From: Kordiimonas sp. SCSIO 12603
Lineage (GTDB): Bacteria > Pseudomonadota > Alphaproteobacteria > Sphingomonadales > Kordiimonadaceae
Direction of reading: 5' to 3'
NCBI RefSeq assembly: GCF_024398035.1
Contig: NZ_CP073748.1
Coordinates: 1,313,520-1,377,519 of the forward strand
Length of the DNA stretch: 64,000 bases
The notes under the pieces were generated by a model. It was not told the DNA's origin. It saw only the letters and a program-made list of their open reading frames with translations, and did no database searches. Made by a program: the position numbers and the translations under genes. Shown piece by piece: positions 43,554 to 52,101 of this stretch (position 1 is its first letter; each line of letters begins with the position of its first letter).

Positions 43554-44413
43554 GCTCCCTTACGCCACTTTGCAGGTGTAGTGCCTGTATAGCGCTTGAA
43601 ACGTTCGGTCATATGGCTTTGCTGGGCAAAGCCAGTGACTGCGCTGATGGATGCGAGGCATTTGTCTGAATTTACCAGAAGGTCTTTCACTTTTTCCAAG
43701 CGGTGGCGCATAACAAAACTGGCGGGTGAAAGGCCACAGCTTTTCTTGAACATGCGAGCAAAATGAAAGGGGCTTAGGCCAACAACTTCAGCCATATCTT
43801 CAAGGCTTGGGCTCGCACATGTGCTTTCATCAACAAACGCCATCACCTTCTTCAGTTGCATATGAGAAAGCCCACCTTTAAGTGCTGAACCCGGAACCGC
43901 ACCACTGCAGTGGTTGGTGGTAAGCCTGTAGAGAATTTCATTGGTGGTTTCTTCTTTGGCCAGCAAACTGGTAGCTGCTCCTTCATAGTCCAGCTGCAGG
44001 CGCTTTAGCATCAAAGTGCGCAGTATTTCATCTTGCTTATAAACTGTGTCTTTGAGGTTGATCAGCCTGCTATCCCGCTCAAATGTGCGGCTGGTGAAGA
44101 AATCCAGCTGTTCATCGGAAATATACAGATGCGCAAAGTTAATAGGCCCGGCAATTTCCCAACTGGTTTCCTGCCCTTTTGGCATAATACACAGTCTGCC
44201 AACCTGCCCCTTGTTTGAAGCCTGATCATGGCGGTAACTGTTTTCGCCGCCCTTAAGGTATAGACTGAGGGTATGATGGCCATCTTTTTTATAGCTGATG
44301 CTGTTTCTATCCACTGCCCAAAGCGCAGCCTTTGGCAGGTCTGCGCCTTTGCCTGTATGCTCGGCTATATTGGTGGCAGCTTCAAGAAAAGCTGTATGGC
44401 TATCATGTTTCAT
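43550..44413 (-). CDS. AraC family transcriptional regulator
   Basis: The 287-residue product starts at the ATG 44413, which has GGGGA five to six bases before it. The N-terminal part is a cupin-like ligand domain (about 25-150). The C-terminal 100 residues have two helix-turn-helix units: LEDMAEVVGLSPFHFARMFK, then SCGLSPASFVMRHRLEKVK, then DKCLASISAVTGFAQQSHMT and ERFKRYTGTTPAKWRKG. It is transcribed away from the serine hydrolase gene at 44566, so a target could lie there. The inducer is unknown. Confidence 0.9.
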   Translation of the reverse strand: MKHDSHTAFLEAATNIAEHTGKGADLPKAALWAVDRNSISYKKDGHHTLSLYLKGGENSYRHDQASNKGQVGRLCIMPKGQETSWEIAGPINFAHLYISDEQLDFFTSRTFERDSRLINLKDTVYKQDEILRTLMLKRLQLDYEGAATSLLAKEETTNEILYRLTTNHCSGAVPGSALKGGLSHMQLKKVMAFVDESTCASPSLEDMAEVVGLSPFHFARMFKKSCGLSPASFVMRHRLEKVKDLLVNSDKCLASISAVTGFAQQSHMTERFKRYTGTTPAKWRKGA

Positions 44414-44565
44414 GGCGTCCCCATTATTCCGCAACCTGCTTCAAACGTTTTGCGCAAGAATCTGATATAAATTCCCCAAACCAATGTGGAAATAGAGGGG
44501 CAGGATTTCAAGGATAATAATGGCCTGTAGTTGTTTGTGGGCCTTGAAAGATTGTGAGACAGCTA

Positions 44566-46920
44566 ATGAAGAAAACCAATGTAAAACAGCCTATACTCCG
44601 TGCATTAACGGGAGTGGCAGTTTCCGCACTGATGACTGTCGCCTCAGTGGCAGATGATGTAAATTTTGATATACGGCTTGAGAAGCTTGCTGAAGCGCTT
44701 GAAGAAAAACGTCAGGAACTGCATATCCCCGGTATGGCAGTAGCCATCATTAAAGATGATAAAATCATCATGGCGCGGGGGTTCGGGAAAAGTGATCTGG
44801 AAGCTGGCACAGCCGTAACCCCTGAAACGGTGTTTGGCATTGGTTCTACATCTAAAGCATTTACCTCAACCCTTGTTGGTATGCTGGCGGATGAAGGTAA
44901 GCTAGCGTGGGATGATGCTGCAACCAAGTATATCCCTTGGTTCACACCGCAGCTTAAAGGTGCGGAGGATGACCTGACAATTCGGGATATGCTTTCCCAC
45001 CGTAGTGGTATTTCAAGGAATGATATCTTGTGGGCTAGCGGGAAAGTAGGCCGTGAAGCTATGATGCGGGAATCCCTTGATGCAGAGCCGCTTACACCAT
45101 TCCGCAAGCAGTTTAATTATAACAACGTAATGTATGTAGCAACTGGCATGGCATCTGCGAAAGCTGTAGGCGCTCATGATTGGGATACACTTCTTGAAAC
45201 CCGTATTCTTGAACCGCTTGATATGGATAGCACTACATCGCGGGATGCGCGTGTTGATGAAGTGGGGACCCATGCCAAGGGATACCGCTGGAATGAAGAT
45301 ACGGGCAGTTACACTCTGCTTGAGCGCAAAAACACAGATAATATTGGTGCAGCGGGTGGTATCCACTCCAATGTGCTTGATATGGCAAACTGGGTACGTT
45401 TCCACTTGAATAAGGGCTCCTTTAAAGGTGAAAAACTGCTGAGCGATGCGCAGTATGGTGAAATGTGGAATACCCAGATACAGGTAGGCGGCGGTGCAAC
45501 ATACGGCCTTGGTTGGTTCCTGCGTGAATGGGAAGGCAAGAAGATTGTTGAACACGGCGGCAATATTCTGGGATATGCGGCTCAGGTTGCTTTGATGCCG
45601 GAAGAAAATCTGGGTTTTGTACTGCTGGCAAACGTAACCGCAAGCCCTTTGCAGCAAGGTTCTATGCCACTTGTATGGGACATGCTCTTGGGCGAGGAAG
45701 CTGAAGGTGGCGCTAGCGAAAGCTTTGACACTTTCATTGGTGAATATACCGCGAATTTTGGCCCGTTCAACAATGCAACCTTCACAGTGAAGGAACAAAA
45801 TGGTCGTCTGGCTGTTGATGTGCCGGGCCAGCAAGTGTTTGAACTGAAGGCGCCTGATGAAGAAGGTAAGCGCTATTTTGTGATTACTAATCAGGTTGCG
45901 GTTTCATTTGACGGTGCTGAAAACGGCAAGGCGAACCAACTGAAGATGTACCAAAACGGCATGACCTTTGAGCTGCCGCGTAAAGGTGTAACTGTTAAGG
46001 CAGAAGTAGATATTGAAACACTTCAACCGTTTGTTGGAGATTATGAGGCAGGCCGCCTGCCAGCGCCAATTAAAGCACAAATCGTGAATAACAGGCTGGC
46101 AATCGATGTGCCGGGTGAAATGGTTTATGAACTTCATTTGCCTGATGAAAAAGGCCACCGTCAGTTCCGGGTTAACCCGCAACTGAGTGCGAAGTTTACA
46201 GTGGGCGATAGTGGGGCCGTGGAAAAGCTGGCTATTTACCGTGGTGAACGGAAAGCGTTGGAAGCAACACGAGCAAACAAGGCCGACGCTGGCCCACAGC
46301 TACCTACCGCTGATGATATTGCGAAACTCCGTAAAGTTAAGGAGCAGGTTGCGGCTTTCCAAAAAGCTGGTGGGTTCCGATTTAAGGGAACACTTACCAT
46401 GAAGCAGGCTGGTGTTTCCGGCACTCTCGAAAACATCGTTCCAAACGAAGATAGCTTCGAACAGCATGTGGATTTTGGGGATTACGGCCAAATTCGCACC
46501 GTTGTAAATCCTGAAAAGGCATTCATGGATAACCTTGGTGATAAACAAAATCTGACGGGGATTTATGAAACGCAAGTAAGACGTGATCACCCACTCGCGG
46601 GGCTTGATTGGGCAACCTATTATGATCAGGTGTTGGTTGTTGGGCAGCGCGAGCATAAGGGACGTAAAGTCCTTGCACTGCGCCTGAAGAAAGAAGGCTT
46701 GCCTGATGTGCGCATAATGCTGGATGCGGAAACAGGTGATGTCCTAAGGGCAAGAGGCCGGGTTCTTAATCAGGTTACAGGGCCAATCCCGTTTGAAACT
46801 ACATTCAGTGATTACCGTGATGTGAACGGTTTGCGTATTCCTTTCAAAGTTAATCAGTTCACACCAATGGCTGGTAATATTCTGATTGAATATGAAAGTG
46901 TTGAACCGATCGCAGATTAA
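44566..46920 (+). CDS. Exported class C beta-lactamase-like serine hydrolase with C-terminal extension
   Basis: The roughly 784-residue protein has a Sec signal (about 1-30) and then the class C/PBP4*-like fold. S-x-x-K is in IGSTSKAFTS, Y-x-N in FNYNNVMYVATG, and H-x-G in VEHGGN. The catalytic domain ends near residue 380. Two DUF3471-like repeats follow, about 385-470 and 480-565 (each opens F-x-G-x-Y-x-A). A last domain (about 600-784) resembles the LolA-like outer-membrane carrier fold: FRFKGTLTMKQAGVSG, VLALRLKKEGLPDVRIMLD and GNILIEYESVEPI. It probably acts on peptide or ester bonds in the periplasm. GAGACA lies before the ATG; a GTG at 44554 is also possible. Confidence 0.85.
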   Translation: MKKTNVKQPILRALTGVAVSALMTVASVADDVNFDIRLEKLAEALEEKRQELHIPGMAVAIIKDDKIIMARGFGKSDLEAGTAVTPETVFGIGSTSKAFTSTLVGMLADEGKLAWDDAATKYIPWFTPQLKGAEDDLTIRDMLSHRSGISRNDILWASGKVGREAMMRESLDAEPLTPFRKQFNYNNVMYVATGMASAKAVGAHDWDTLLETRILEPLDMDSTTSRDARVDEVGTHAKGYRWNEDTGSYTLLERKNTDNIGAAGGIHSNVLDMANWVRFHLNKGSFKGEKLLSDAQYGEMWNTQIQVGGGATYGLGWFLREWEGKKIVEHGGNILGYAAQVALMPEENLGFVLLANVTASPLQQGSMPLVWDMLLGEEAEGGASESFDTFIGEYTANFGPFNNATFTVKEQNGRLAVDVPGQQVFELKAPDEEGKRYFVITNQVAVSFDGAENGKANQLKMYQNGMTFELPRKGVTVKAEVDIETLQPFVGDYEAGRLPAPIKAQIVNNRLAIDVPGEMVYELHLPDEKGHRQFRVNPQLSAKFTVGDSGAVEKLAIYRGERKALEATRANKADAGPQLPTADDIAKLRKVKEQVAAFQKAGGFRFKGTLTMKQAGVSGTLENIVPNEDSFEQHVDFGDYGQIRTVVNPEKAFMDNLGDKQNLTGIYETQVRRDHPLAGLDWATYYDQVLVVGQREHKGRKVLALRLKKEGLPDVRIMLDAETGDVLRARGRVLNQVTGPIPFETTFSDYRDVNGLRIPFKVNQFTPMAGNILIEYESVEPIAD

Positions 46921-46942
46921 AAGAATAAGCACGAGCGAGGGG

Positions 46943-46976
46943 AAGGGCCAGCTTTGGGGAGCTGGCCCTTTTTATT
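46943..46976. terminator. Bidirectional terminator after the serine hydrolase
   Basis: AAGGGCCAGCT and AGCTGGCCCTT pair perfectly around six bases, then TTTATT. It also abuts the stop of the convergent oxidoreductase gene, at 46975. Confidence 0.88.
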
Positions 46977-47565
46977 ACCCGCGGTGGTAAATAAAGGCTG
47001 CGTTTGTACCGCCGCCCTGGCCAACCGCTAGTTCAATGTTCAGATGTGCAACAGCTTCCAGATAACGTGCAGCCGAAAGCTTATTGATGGTAATTGGGGC
47101 AAAGCCCATGCTGGCCGCTAGATTTGCCACTTGCTCCATCGCGTCTTGATCATCTGATGCTACAAAGGCAGTGGTAAGGCTGCCGTTCCTGTTCTGGTGC
47201 TCTGCCGTCATTACATCTGCAAAGATTGTATTGAAGGCTTTCACTACTTTTACGCCCGGCACCAGTTTTGCAGTTTCTTCTGCCGCAGATGATGTTTCAC
47301 CAAGCAGCATAGGAGACCAATCTTCATTCAGTGGGTTAGTGGCATCCACCAGAATTTTTCCTTCCAGTTGATCTGCATACTTGGTGAGCACATCTGCAGT
47401 AGCGGCATAATGAATTGCCACAATGATAATATCACCGTGTTTTACTGCTGCTTCAATCGGTGTATCGCCATCCCGGTTGCCTACAACTACTTCATGGCCT
47501 GCCGCGCTGATGAGGGCTGCGAGGCGGGAGCCAACATTGCCTGCGCCAATAATACCAACTTTCAT
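46975..47565 (-). CDS. F420-dependent-like NADP oxidoreductase
   Basis: The 196-residue protein has a Rossmann dinucleotide motif at the N-terminus (VGIIGAGNVGSRLAALISAA), then VVVGNRDGDTPIEAAVKHGD, LVDATNPLNEDW, and VVKAFNTIF. The family is known from the F420-dependent NADP reductases and from NADPH-dependent ferric or quinone reductases. The bacterium may lack F420. The gene is divergent from a redox-type HxlR regulator gene, so an oxidative or electrophile-responsive role is likely. Confidence 0.85.
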   Translation of the reverse strand: MKVGIIGAGNVGSRLAALISAAGHEVVVGNRDGDTPIEAAVKHGDIIIVAIHYAATADVLTKYADQLEGKILVDATNPLNEDWSPMLLGETSSAAEETAKLVPGVKVVKAFNTIFADVMTAEHQNRNGSLTTAFVASDDQDAMEQVANLAASMGFAPITINKLSAARYLEAVAHLNIELAVGQGGGTNAAFIYHRG

Positions 47566-47628
47566 AACTCATTCCTTCCGTGTTTGAATTCACGGCTGAA
47601 GGTATGTAGTATGGTTTCTATTATCAAT

Positions 47629-47638
47629 TAGGTACCTA
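47629..47638. promoter_or_regulatory. Palindrome in the HxlR/oxidoreductase promoter gap
   Basis: TAGGTACCTA is a perfect ten-base palindrome immediately upstream of the HxlR start (its Shine-Dalgarno AGGAG begins at the last base). HxlR-family operators are often short palindromes here. The site is in the right place to switch both genes, but the motif is short. Confidence 0.35.
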
Positions 47639-47647
47639 GGAGTAACC

Positions 47648-48007
47648 ATGGAGATTTTTCCAACTGATGCACAGCCGGATGCTTTTGTCGCGCGCTGCCC
47701 ATCAAGGCAAGTACTTGTAAGACTTGCAGAAAAATGGACCATGCTGGCTATTGTTGCTCTTGCTGAAGGACCGGTAAGATTTGGGGAGCTTAAGCGCAAG
47801 GTTGAAGGTGTTTCCCAGAAAATGCTTACTCAGACGCTAAGGAATCTGGAACAGGATAAACTGATCACTCGTCAGATTTATGACGAAATGCCTTTGAGAG
47901 TGGAGTATGAATTAACAGCTTTGGGGCGTGATTTATTGCCACTTATTCAGGCAATCAAAGATTGGACTGAGGTCCATTTTAGAGAGATTGTTGGCGAGGC
48001 TGAATAG
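47648..48007 (+). CDS. HxlR family transcriptional regulator
   Basis: The 119-residue protein has a winged helix of the MarR/HxlR type with LAEKWTMLAIVALAEGPVRF, then GVSQKMLTQTLRNLEQDKLI. Cys17 precedes the first helix in R-C-P-S, the position of the redox cysteine in the YodB/QsrR/CatR-like HxlR proteins, which sense quinones and aldehydes. The gene is divergent from the NADP oxidoreductase. AGGAG precedes the ATG. Confidence 0.88.
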   Translation: MEIFPTDAQPDAFVARCPSRQVLVRLAEKWTMLAIVALAEGPVRFGELKRKVEGVSQKMLTQTLRNLEQDKLITRQIYDEMPLRVEYELTALGRDLLPLIQAIKDWTEVHFREIVGEAE

Positions 48008-48057
48008 CCTTGGTAGGGACGGTGCCGCACCAGTAGAGTTGATGCGGCACAAGGGGG

Positions 48058-48930
48058 TTATTCTGCAGCTGTTGCTTTCGCCAGCTTTTCAAAATCTTCG
48101 CGGCTGTGGCGGTTTGGAAGCTGGTCCGCTTCATCGCCCCACACACGGTTTACCTTGATACCGCGTTTCACGGCAGGGCGGGCGGCAATTGCTTCTGCCC
48201 AGCGCACCACGTTTGTATATTCATGTACAGAAAGGTATTTGGCAGCATCATAAAGCTTGCCCATTACCAAAATGCCGTACCATGCCCAGATCGCCATATC
48301 AGCGATGGAATATTCATCGCCAGCCATATAGGTGTTATCTGCTAAATGCTTATCAAGCACATCAAGCTGACGTTTCACTTCCATAGAGAAACGATCAACC
48401 GCATATTCAATTTTCACAGGCGCGTAGGCATAGAAATGACCAAAGCCGCCACCAAGGTATGGTGCGCTACCCATTTGCCACATAAGCCAGTTTATGCACT
48501 CTGTGCGGGCTTTATGATCTTCCGGCATAAAGGCACCGAATTTTTCTGCGAGATACATAAGGATGGAACCACTTTCAAACACGCGTGTTGCCGGTGTTGT
48601 TGAATGGTCCAGGAGTGCTGGGATTTTGGAATTTGGGTTCACGCCCACAAAGCCTGAACCGAACTGATCACCTTCAGAGATGTTCACAAGCCATGCGTCA
48701 TAATCTGCATCCAGTTTGCCAAGCTCCAGTAGCTCTTCAAGAAGCACGGTAACCTTCACACCGTTTGGTGTCGCAAGTGAATAAAGCTGCAAGTCATGCT
48801 CACCTTTCGGAAGATCTTGCTCTTTTGTTGCACCAGAAATGGGGCGGTTAATATTCGCGAATTTGCCACCGTTGCCTTGGTTCCATGTCCAGACTTCATC
48901 GGGGGTGTAATCAGAAAGTTCCTGTGCCAT
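48058..48930 (-). CDS. yghU: YghU-type glutathione S-transferase (disulfide-bond oxidoreductase)
   Basis: The 290-residue product from the ATG at 48930 (AGGA upstream) begins MAQELSDYTPDEVWTWNQGN, typical of YghU. The thioredoxin-like domain has LYSLATPNGVKVTVLLEELL (about 50-70) and NPNSKIPALLDH, with E-S-G-S-I for glutathione. The helical domain follows (about 140-290). YghU proteins bind two glutathione molecules and have disulfide-bond reductase activity. A symmetric 22-base repeat lies 83 bases upstream. Confidence 0.9.
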   Translation of the reverse strand: MAQELSDYTPDEVWTWNQGNGGKFANINRPISGATKEQDLPKGEHDLQLYSLATPNGVKVTVLLEELLELGKLDADYDAWLVNISEGDQFGSGFVGVNPNSKIPALLDHSTTPATRVFESGSILMYLAEKFGAFMPEDHKARTECINWLMWQMGSAPYLGGGFGHFYAYAPVKIEYAVDRFSMEVKRQLDVLDKHLADNTYMAGDEYSIADMAIWAWYGILVMGKLYDAAKYLSVHEYTNVVRWAEAIAARPAVKRGIKVNRVWGDEADQLPNRHSREDFEKLAKATAAE

Positions 48931-49012
48931 ATCCAAAATCCTTCAGAGTTTTATTCCATACAGGCCAATAACATTGGTGCAGAAACGGGAAGCTGCAATA
49001 GGGGAATGTTAA

Positions 49013-49034
49013 TTTTGTAGCGATAATTACAAAA
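49013..49034. promoter_or_regulatory. 22-base inverted repeat between the yghU and His-rich genes
   Basis: TTTTGTA-GCGATAAT-TACAAAA is a perfect inverted repeat (seven-base arms, eight-base spacer) in the gap between yghU and the divergent His-rich gene. It is a likely regulator site for one or both. The shape is similar to metal-regulator operators in general, but I cannot name the regulator. Confidence 0.45.
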
Positions 49035-49147
49035 ATACCAGCTACCCCCGCAGTTTTAAGCTATATCACATTATTGCGATTGCTGGCATTGCACTGGCTT
49101 GCTTTCGGATTATAAATACATGTAGTGAGACTTGAACGTAGGGTGTG

Positions 49148-49501
49148 ATGGATAGTTCCAATTATAAATTGATGAGCCTTCTTGCTTTCAGCCTCATGGT
49201 ATTCATCCGCTTTGTGGATGTTGCTGTGTTTGATGGCGATCATCAGCATCTGGAACATCACGCCCGTGCTGAGATAGAGCAGGTGTCGCATGATCATCAC
49301 CATCATGATGATATGGGCCACGATACAGAAGAAAGCATAAGTGCACATGCTGGCTTTCACGCGCTTCTCAGTGTGTTTACCTTCCCTCAGTTTGAAGATT
49401 TTATTTCATTGCTCAGGAACGCTTCTGTCTATGAAGCCATACCAGAGAGCAGCATATTTTCGGTTCATAACGGGCCACCAGTTCCTCCTCCCTTGAAATA
49501 G
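49148..49501 (+). CDS. Histidine-rich small protein with N-terminal hydrophobic segment
   Basis: The 117-residue product has a hydrophobic N-terminal segment (LMSLLAFSLMVFIRFVDVAV) that could be a signal or an anchor. It has a dense metal-binding stretch (VSHDHHHHDDMGHD, with more His nearby) and a hydrophobic end (SVHNGPPVPPPLK). A histidine/aspartate cluster of this density often binds Zn, Ni or Co. The ATG at 49148 has TAGGG upstream. The next genes are an HupE/UreJ membrane protein and two companions. It is not related to a family I can name. Confidence 0.55.
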   Translation: MDSSNYKLMSLLAFSLMVFIRFVDVAVFDGDHQHLEHHARAEIEQVSHDHHHHDDMGHDTEESISAHAGFHALLSVFTFPQFEDFISLLRNASVYEAIPESSIFSVHNGPPVPPPLK

Positions 49502-49646
49502 CCGCTTTGCGGTTTGCTGGTCCTTCCATGGCACGGGCCGGCAACCACGTTTTTGATCGCAGCGTGCGTTGGTATGCTGCATGGATATTTGAAATCCCGC
49601 ATGGTCAGGTTTTTCTGCATGCGCGGATGTTTGTGATGGAGTGAGT

Positions 49647-50354
49647 ATGAAATTTATACACTCTTTAAAGCCGTTTGGGCATGTGGGGCTGCTTGTTTTG
49701 CTTGCTGTTCTTATGGTGCCAGAGATGGCTTTGGCACACGGTGTTGATGATAAAACTCGGGTCTTCCTCGAGAATAACACCGGTGTGCAGTTTATTCCGT
49801 TCCTCTATATCGGGGCGAAGCATATGGTCACGGGATATGATCATCTGCTGTTCCTTTTGGGGGTTATCTTCTTTCTGTATAGGCCGAAGGATATTCTCCT
49901 TTACGTAAGCATGTTCACCATTGGGCACTCTCTAACGTTGCTCTTTGGTGTAATCGCTGATGTGGGCGTGAATGCGTATATCATTGATGCCATCATTGGC
50001 CTTTCAGTGGTTTATAAGGGTTTTGATAATCTTGGTGGTTTCAAGCGTTTGTTGGGGCATTCGCCTAACCCTAAAATTGCTGTGCTGATCTTTGGTTTGT
50101 TCCACGGGTTTGGGTTAGCCACAAAGATTCAGGAATTTTCCCTGCCGCAGGACGGTCTTTTCACCAATCTGATTGCTTTCAATATTGGGGTGGAACTGGG
50201 GCAGTTCACGGCGTTGGCCTTTATATTGCTGATTATCAGTTATTGGCGCAGGCATAAAAGTTTCCTGAAGTTTTCCACCACCACTAATACGCTGCTGATG
50301 AGCGCGGGTTTCATGCTTATGGGATACCAGCTTGTCGGCTTTGCTGTCTCTTAA
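49647..50354 (+). CDS. HupE/UreJ family membrane protein
   Basis: The 235-residue product has a signal peptide (about 1-31, EMALAHGV) and six or seven hydrophobic helices. Histidine and charged motifs are in the loops: GAKHMVTGYDHLLFLLGVI, YVSMFTIGHSLTLL, FGLFHGFGLATKIQ, NIGVELGQFTALAFI. The HupE/UreJ group is linked to nickel or cobalt uptake. GGAG lies before the ATG at 49647. The neighbours are a His-rich protein and two exported proteins, which supports metal handling. Confidence 0.82.
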   Translation: MKFIHSLKPFGHVGLLVLLAVLMVPEMALAHGVDDKTRVFLENNTGVQFIPFLYIGAKHMVTGYDHLLFLLGVIFFLYRPKDILLYVSMFTIGHSLTLLFGVIADVGVNAYIIDAIIGLSVVYKGFDNLGGFKRLLGHSPNPKIAVLIFGLFHGFGLATKIQEFSLPQDGLFTNLIAFNIGVELGQFTALAFILLIISYWRRHKSFLKFSTTTNTLLMSAGFMLMGYQLVGFAVS

Positions 50355-50364
50355 GGAGAAGATC

Positions 50365-50883
50365 ATGCAAGAAAATATGACAACACAGCCACTCATGAAG
50401 GCAACCATCTTCTCTGCTTTATTAGCATCGGTGGCGCTTCTTATTATCATTTTGCCCGCAGAATATAATATCGATCCAACGGGTGTGGGCCGCAAGCTGG
50501 GCTTAACGGTGTTCAGCGAGCCTGCTTCTGTGCCAGTGAGTGCGGACAATGCTTCCACAGGTGAGCGGGAGACCATTCTTATCACGGTGCCCGCTAACAA
50601 AGGCATCGAATATAAGTTCATCATGAACCAGTACGCCAAGCTTGAATATGAATGGCTGACCGATGGCACGGCTCTTTACCATGATCTTCACGGTGAACCG
50701 GAAGGTGATACCACAGGTTATTATGAAAGTTTCACCATCGCGACCGCGAGTGAAATGAAGGGTAGTTTTACAACGCCTTTTGCTGGTTCCCACGGTTGGT
50801 ATTTCAAGAATGAAACGGATGCACCTGTTCAGGTGCAGTTGATTGTGAAGGGCGATTATAGCTCTCACGCCCTTAAGCAATAA
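50365..50883 (+). CDS. Transmembrane anchor protein of the HupE operon
   Basis: The 172-residue product from the ATG at 50365 (AAGGAG upstream) has one N-terminal membrane helix (about 13-33, SALLASVALLIIILPA). A periplasmic strand-rich domain follows: ETILITVPANKGIEYKFIMN, then YAKLEYEWLTDGTALYHDLH and FTTPFAGSHGWYFKN. This is the transmembrane anchor protein that accompanies HupE/UreJ genes in many proteobacteria. His and Asp in the YHDLHGEPEGD loop could hold metal. The gene is ten bases after the HupE-type gene. The function is not established. Confidence 0.65.
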   Translation: MQENMTTQPLMKATIFSALLASVALLIIILPAEYNIDPTGVGRKLGLTVFSEPASVPVSADNASTGERETILITVPANKGIEYKFIMNQYAKLEYEWLTDGTALYHDLHGEPEGDTTGYYESFTIATASEMKGSFTTPFAGSHGWYFKNETDAPVQVQLIVKGDYSSHALKQ

Positions 50884-50904
50884 TTCAATAGAAAGATAAA
50901 ATAG

Positions 50905-51234
50905 ATGACTAAATTTATCACAGCCCTTTTGGTGGCAATCACTCTCTCATTCACTGCGCTCGCGCATGATGGGCACGGCGAAATTTCAGATAAGAAAGCC
51001 AAATCAATTGCGGAAATCACACTGCGTAAGATGACGTTCAAGGATATGGGTTTTGAAGTGGGTAAACTCGGCAAAGCTTGGAATGCAATTAAATCTGAGA
51101 ATGCCAGCATCTACCAGAAGCTTGAAAAAGAAATCATTGTACGGGTACGCCATCCTGAAACGGCACAGGTGGTATTTGTGATTATGAGCAAAGAAGGCCG
51201 TATTAAAGATGTGAAAGGCGCCCCAACGCCTTAA
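50905..51234 (+). CDS. DUF6488-like exported small protein
   Basis: The 109-residue protein has a signal peptide (about 1-20, FTALAHDGHG) and a mature part beginning with His-rich HDGHGEIS. The rest, KSIAEITLRKMTFKDMGFEV and KLGKAWNAIKSENASIYQKL, is a single small domain. The family is found with HupE/UreJ and transmembrane anchor genes. It probably works on the same metal process in the periplasm. A terminator follows. Confidence 0.7.
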   Translation: MTKFITALLVAITLSFTALAHDGHGEISDKKAKSIAEITLRKMTFKDMGFEVGKLGKAWNAIKSENASIYQKLEKEIIVRVRHPETAQVVFVIMSKEGRIKDVKGAPTP

Positions 51235-51243
51235 AGTTAAAAG

Positions 51244-51275
51244 AGGCAGGCTCGATATTCCGGGCCTGCCTGTCT
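51244..51275. terminator. Bidirectional terminator after the HupE operon
   Basis: AGGCAGGC and GCCTGCCT pair around a loop of about 12 bases, with a T-rich tail after it on both strands. It separates the HupE operon from the convergent LysE gene. Confidence 0.65.
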
Positions 51276-51278
51276 TGT

Positions 51279-51908
51279 TTAGTCAATAAACGCCAGTCGA
51301 ATACCGAAATATCCAAACAGCCCGCTCGCCCCCCAAGTGAGAAACTGGGTGATTTTTTTATTCTGCTTTACCTTTTTTCCAGCGTACGCTGAAACCACTG
51401 CAAGGAAGTGGCACCACAGCATGCCGTTGATGTTAAAAATCAGCCCCAGAATGATGAAGGAAAGCGCTTTATCCTCAACAGCAGGGTCAATGAACTGCGG
51501 CATGAAGGCCAGAAAAAAGAGCGCAATTTTCGGGTTTAAAACGTTGGTTAGAAACCCTTGTCTGAAAATACGGCTATAGACAATGCTGGTGCTGAATTTC
51601 CGCTCTGCTTCCGTATTTTCCTCGCTGGTGCGCAGCATGGAAATAGCCATATAAAGTAGGTAAGCAGCACCGATATATTTGATGATGGTAAATGCGGTGG
51701 CTGATGTTGCCAGAATGGCTGAAAGCCCGAAGGCAGCGGCGAAAATATGGATAAGTGTTCCTGTACCAATGCCGAGTGCGGCAGTGGAACCTGCCTTAAA
51801 TCCCTGGCTTGCGCTGCGCCCGATAATAAGCAGTGAATCCGGCCCCGGTAGCATGTTTAGTAGCAAACCAGATACTATAAAAAGCCATAGATTATGAATG
51901 CCGTCCAT
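51279..51908 (-). CDS. LysE family amino acid exporter
   Basis: The 209-residue protein has six membrane helices. It begins NLWLFIVSGLLLNMLPGPDS and contains GIGTGTLIHIFAAAFGLSAI and RIFRQGFLTNVLNPKIALFF. These are the LysE/RhtB signatures (P-G-P-D near the first helix, and the N-P-K motif). The family exports lysine, homoserine lactone or threonine. AAAGGAAAAAC precedes the start. There is no regulator gene next to it. Confidence 0.9.
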   Translation of the reverse strand: MDGIHNLWLFIVSGLLLNMLPGPDSLLIIGRSASQGFKAGSTAALGIGTGTLIHIFAAAFGLSAILATSATAFTIIKYIGAAYLLYMAISMLRTSEENTEAERKFSTSIVYSRIFRQGFLTNVLNPKIALFFLAFMPQFIDPAVEDKALSFIILGLIFNINGMLWCHFLAVVSAYAGKKVKQNKKITQFLTWGASGLFGYFGIRLAFID

Positions 51909-51990
51909 CCGTTTTTCCTTTAAAAAAAAGCAGTTAGGCGCGCCAAGGCTGGCACGTTATTCGGGTGATTTAGGGTGTCCGGATTTTGTT

Positions 51991-52080
51991 AATTTGGAAC
52001 ACTGGAAGAACCAGCCTGTTTCCACAAAGTTGGGACTTCCTCCTTTATAGAAACCAGCTTGGCTTTTCCAGTGTTAAATT
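51991..52080. repeat. 90-base imperfect inverted repeat, MITE-like
   Basis: The left arm AATTTGGAACACTGGAAGAA continuing to CCAGCCTGTTTC pairs with the right arm GAAACCAGCTTGGCTTTTCC, which ends AGTGTTAAATT. The outer block AACACTGGAA/TTCCAGTGTT is perfect over ten bases. The arms are about 30 bases, with about 26 bases between. Such a structure fits a miniature inverted-repeat element or a long RNA hairpin. No transposase is present and no other copy was noticed in the window. Confidence 0.5.
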
Positions 52081-52101
52081 GAGGGGCGTAATTCGCTCTC
52101 G

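Noticed and set aside
49502..49646. Possible cobalamin riboswitch before the HupE gene
   Set aside because: The Cys/Gly-rich sequence suggested one, but I cannot find the conserved cobalamin box or a full fold in the 145 bases.
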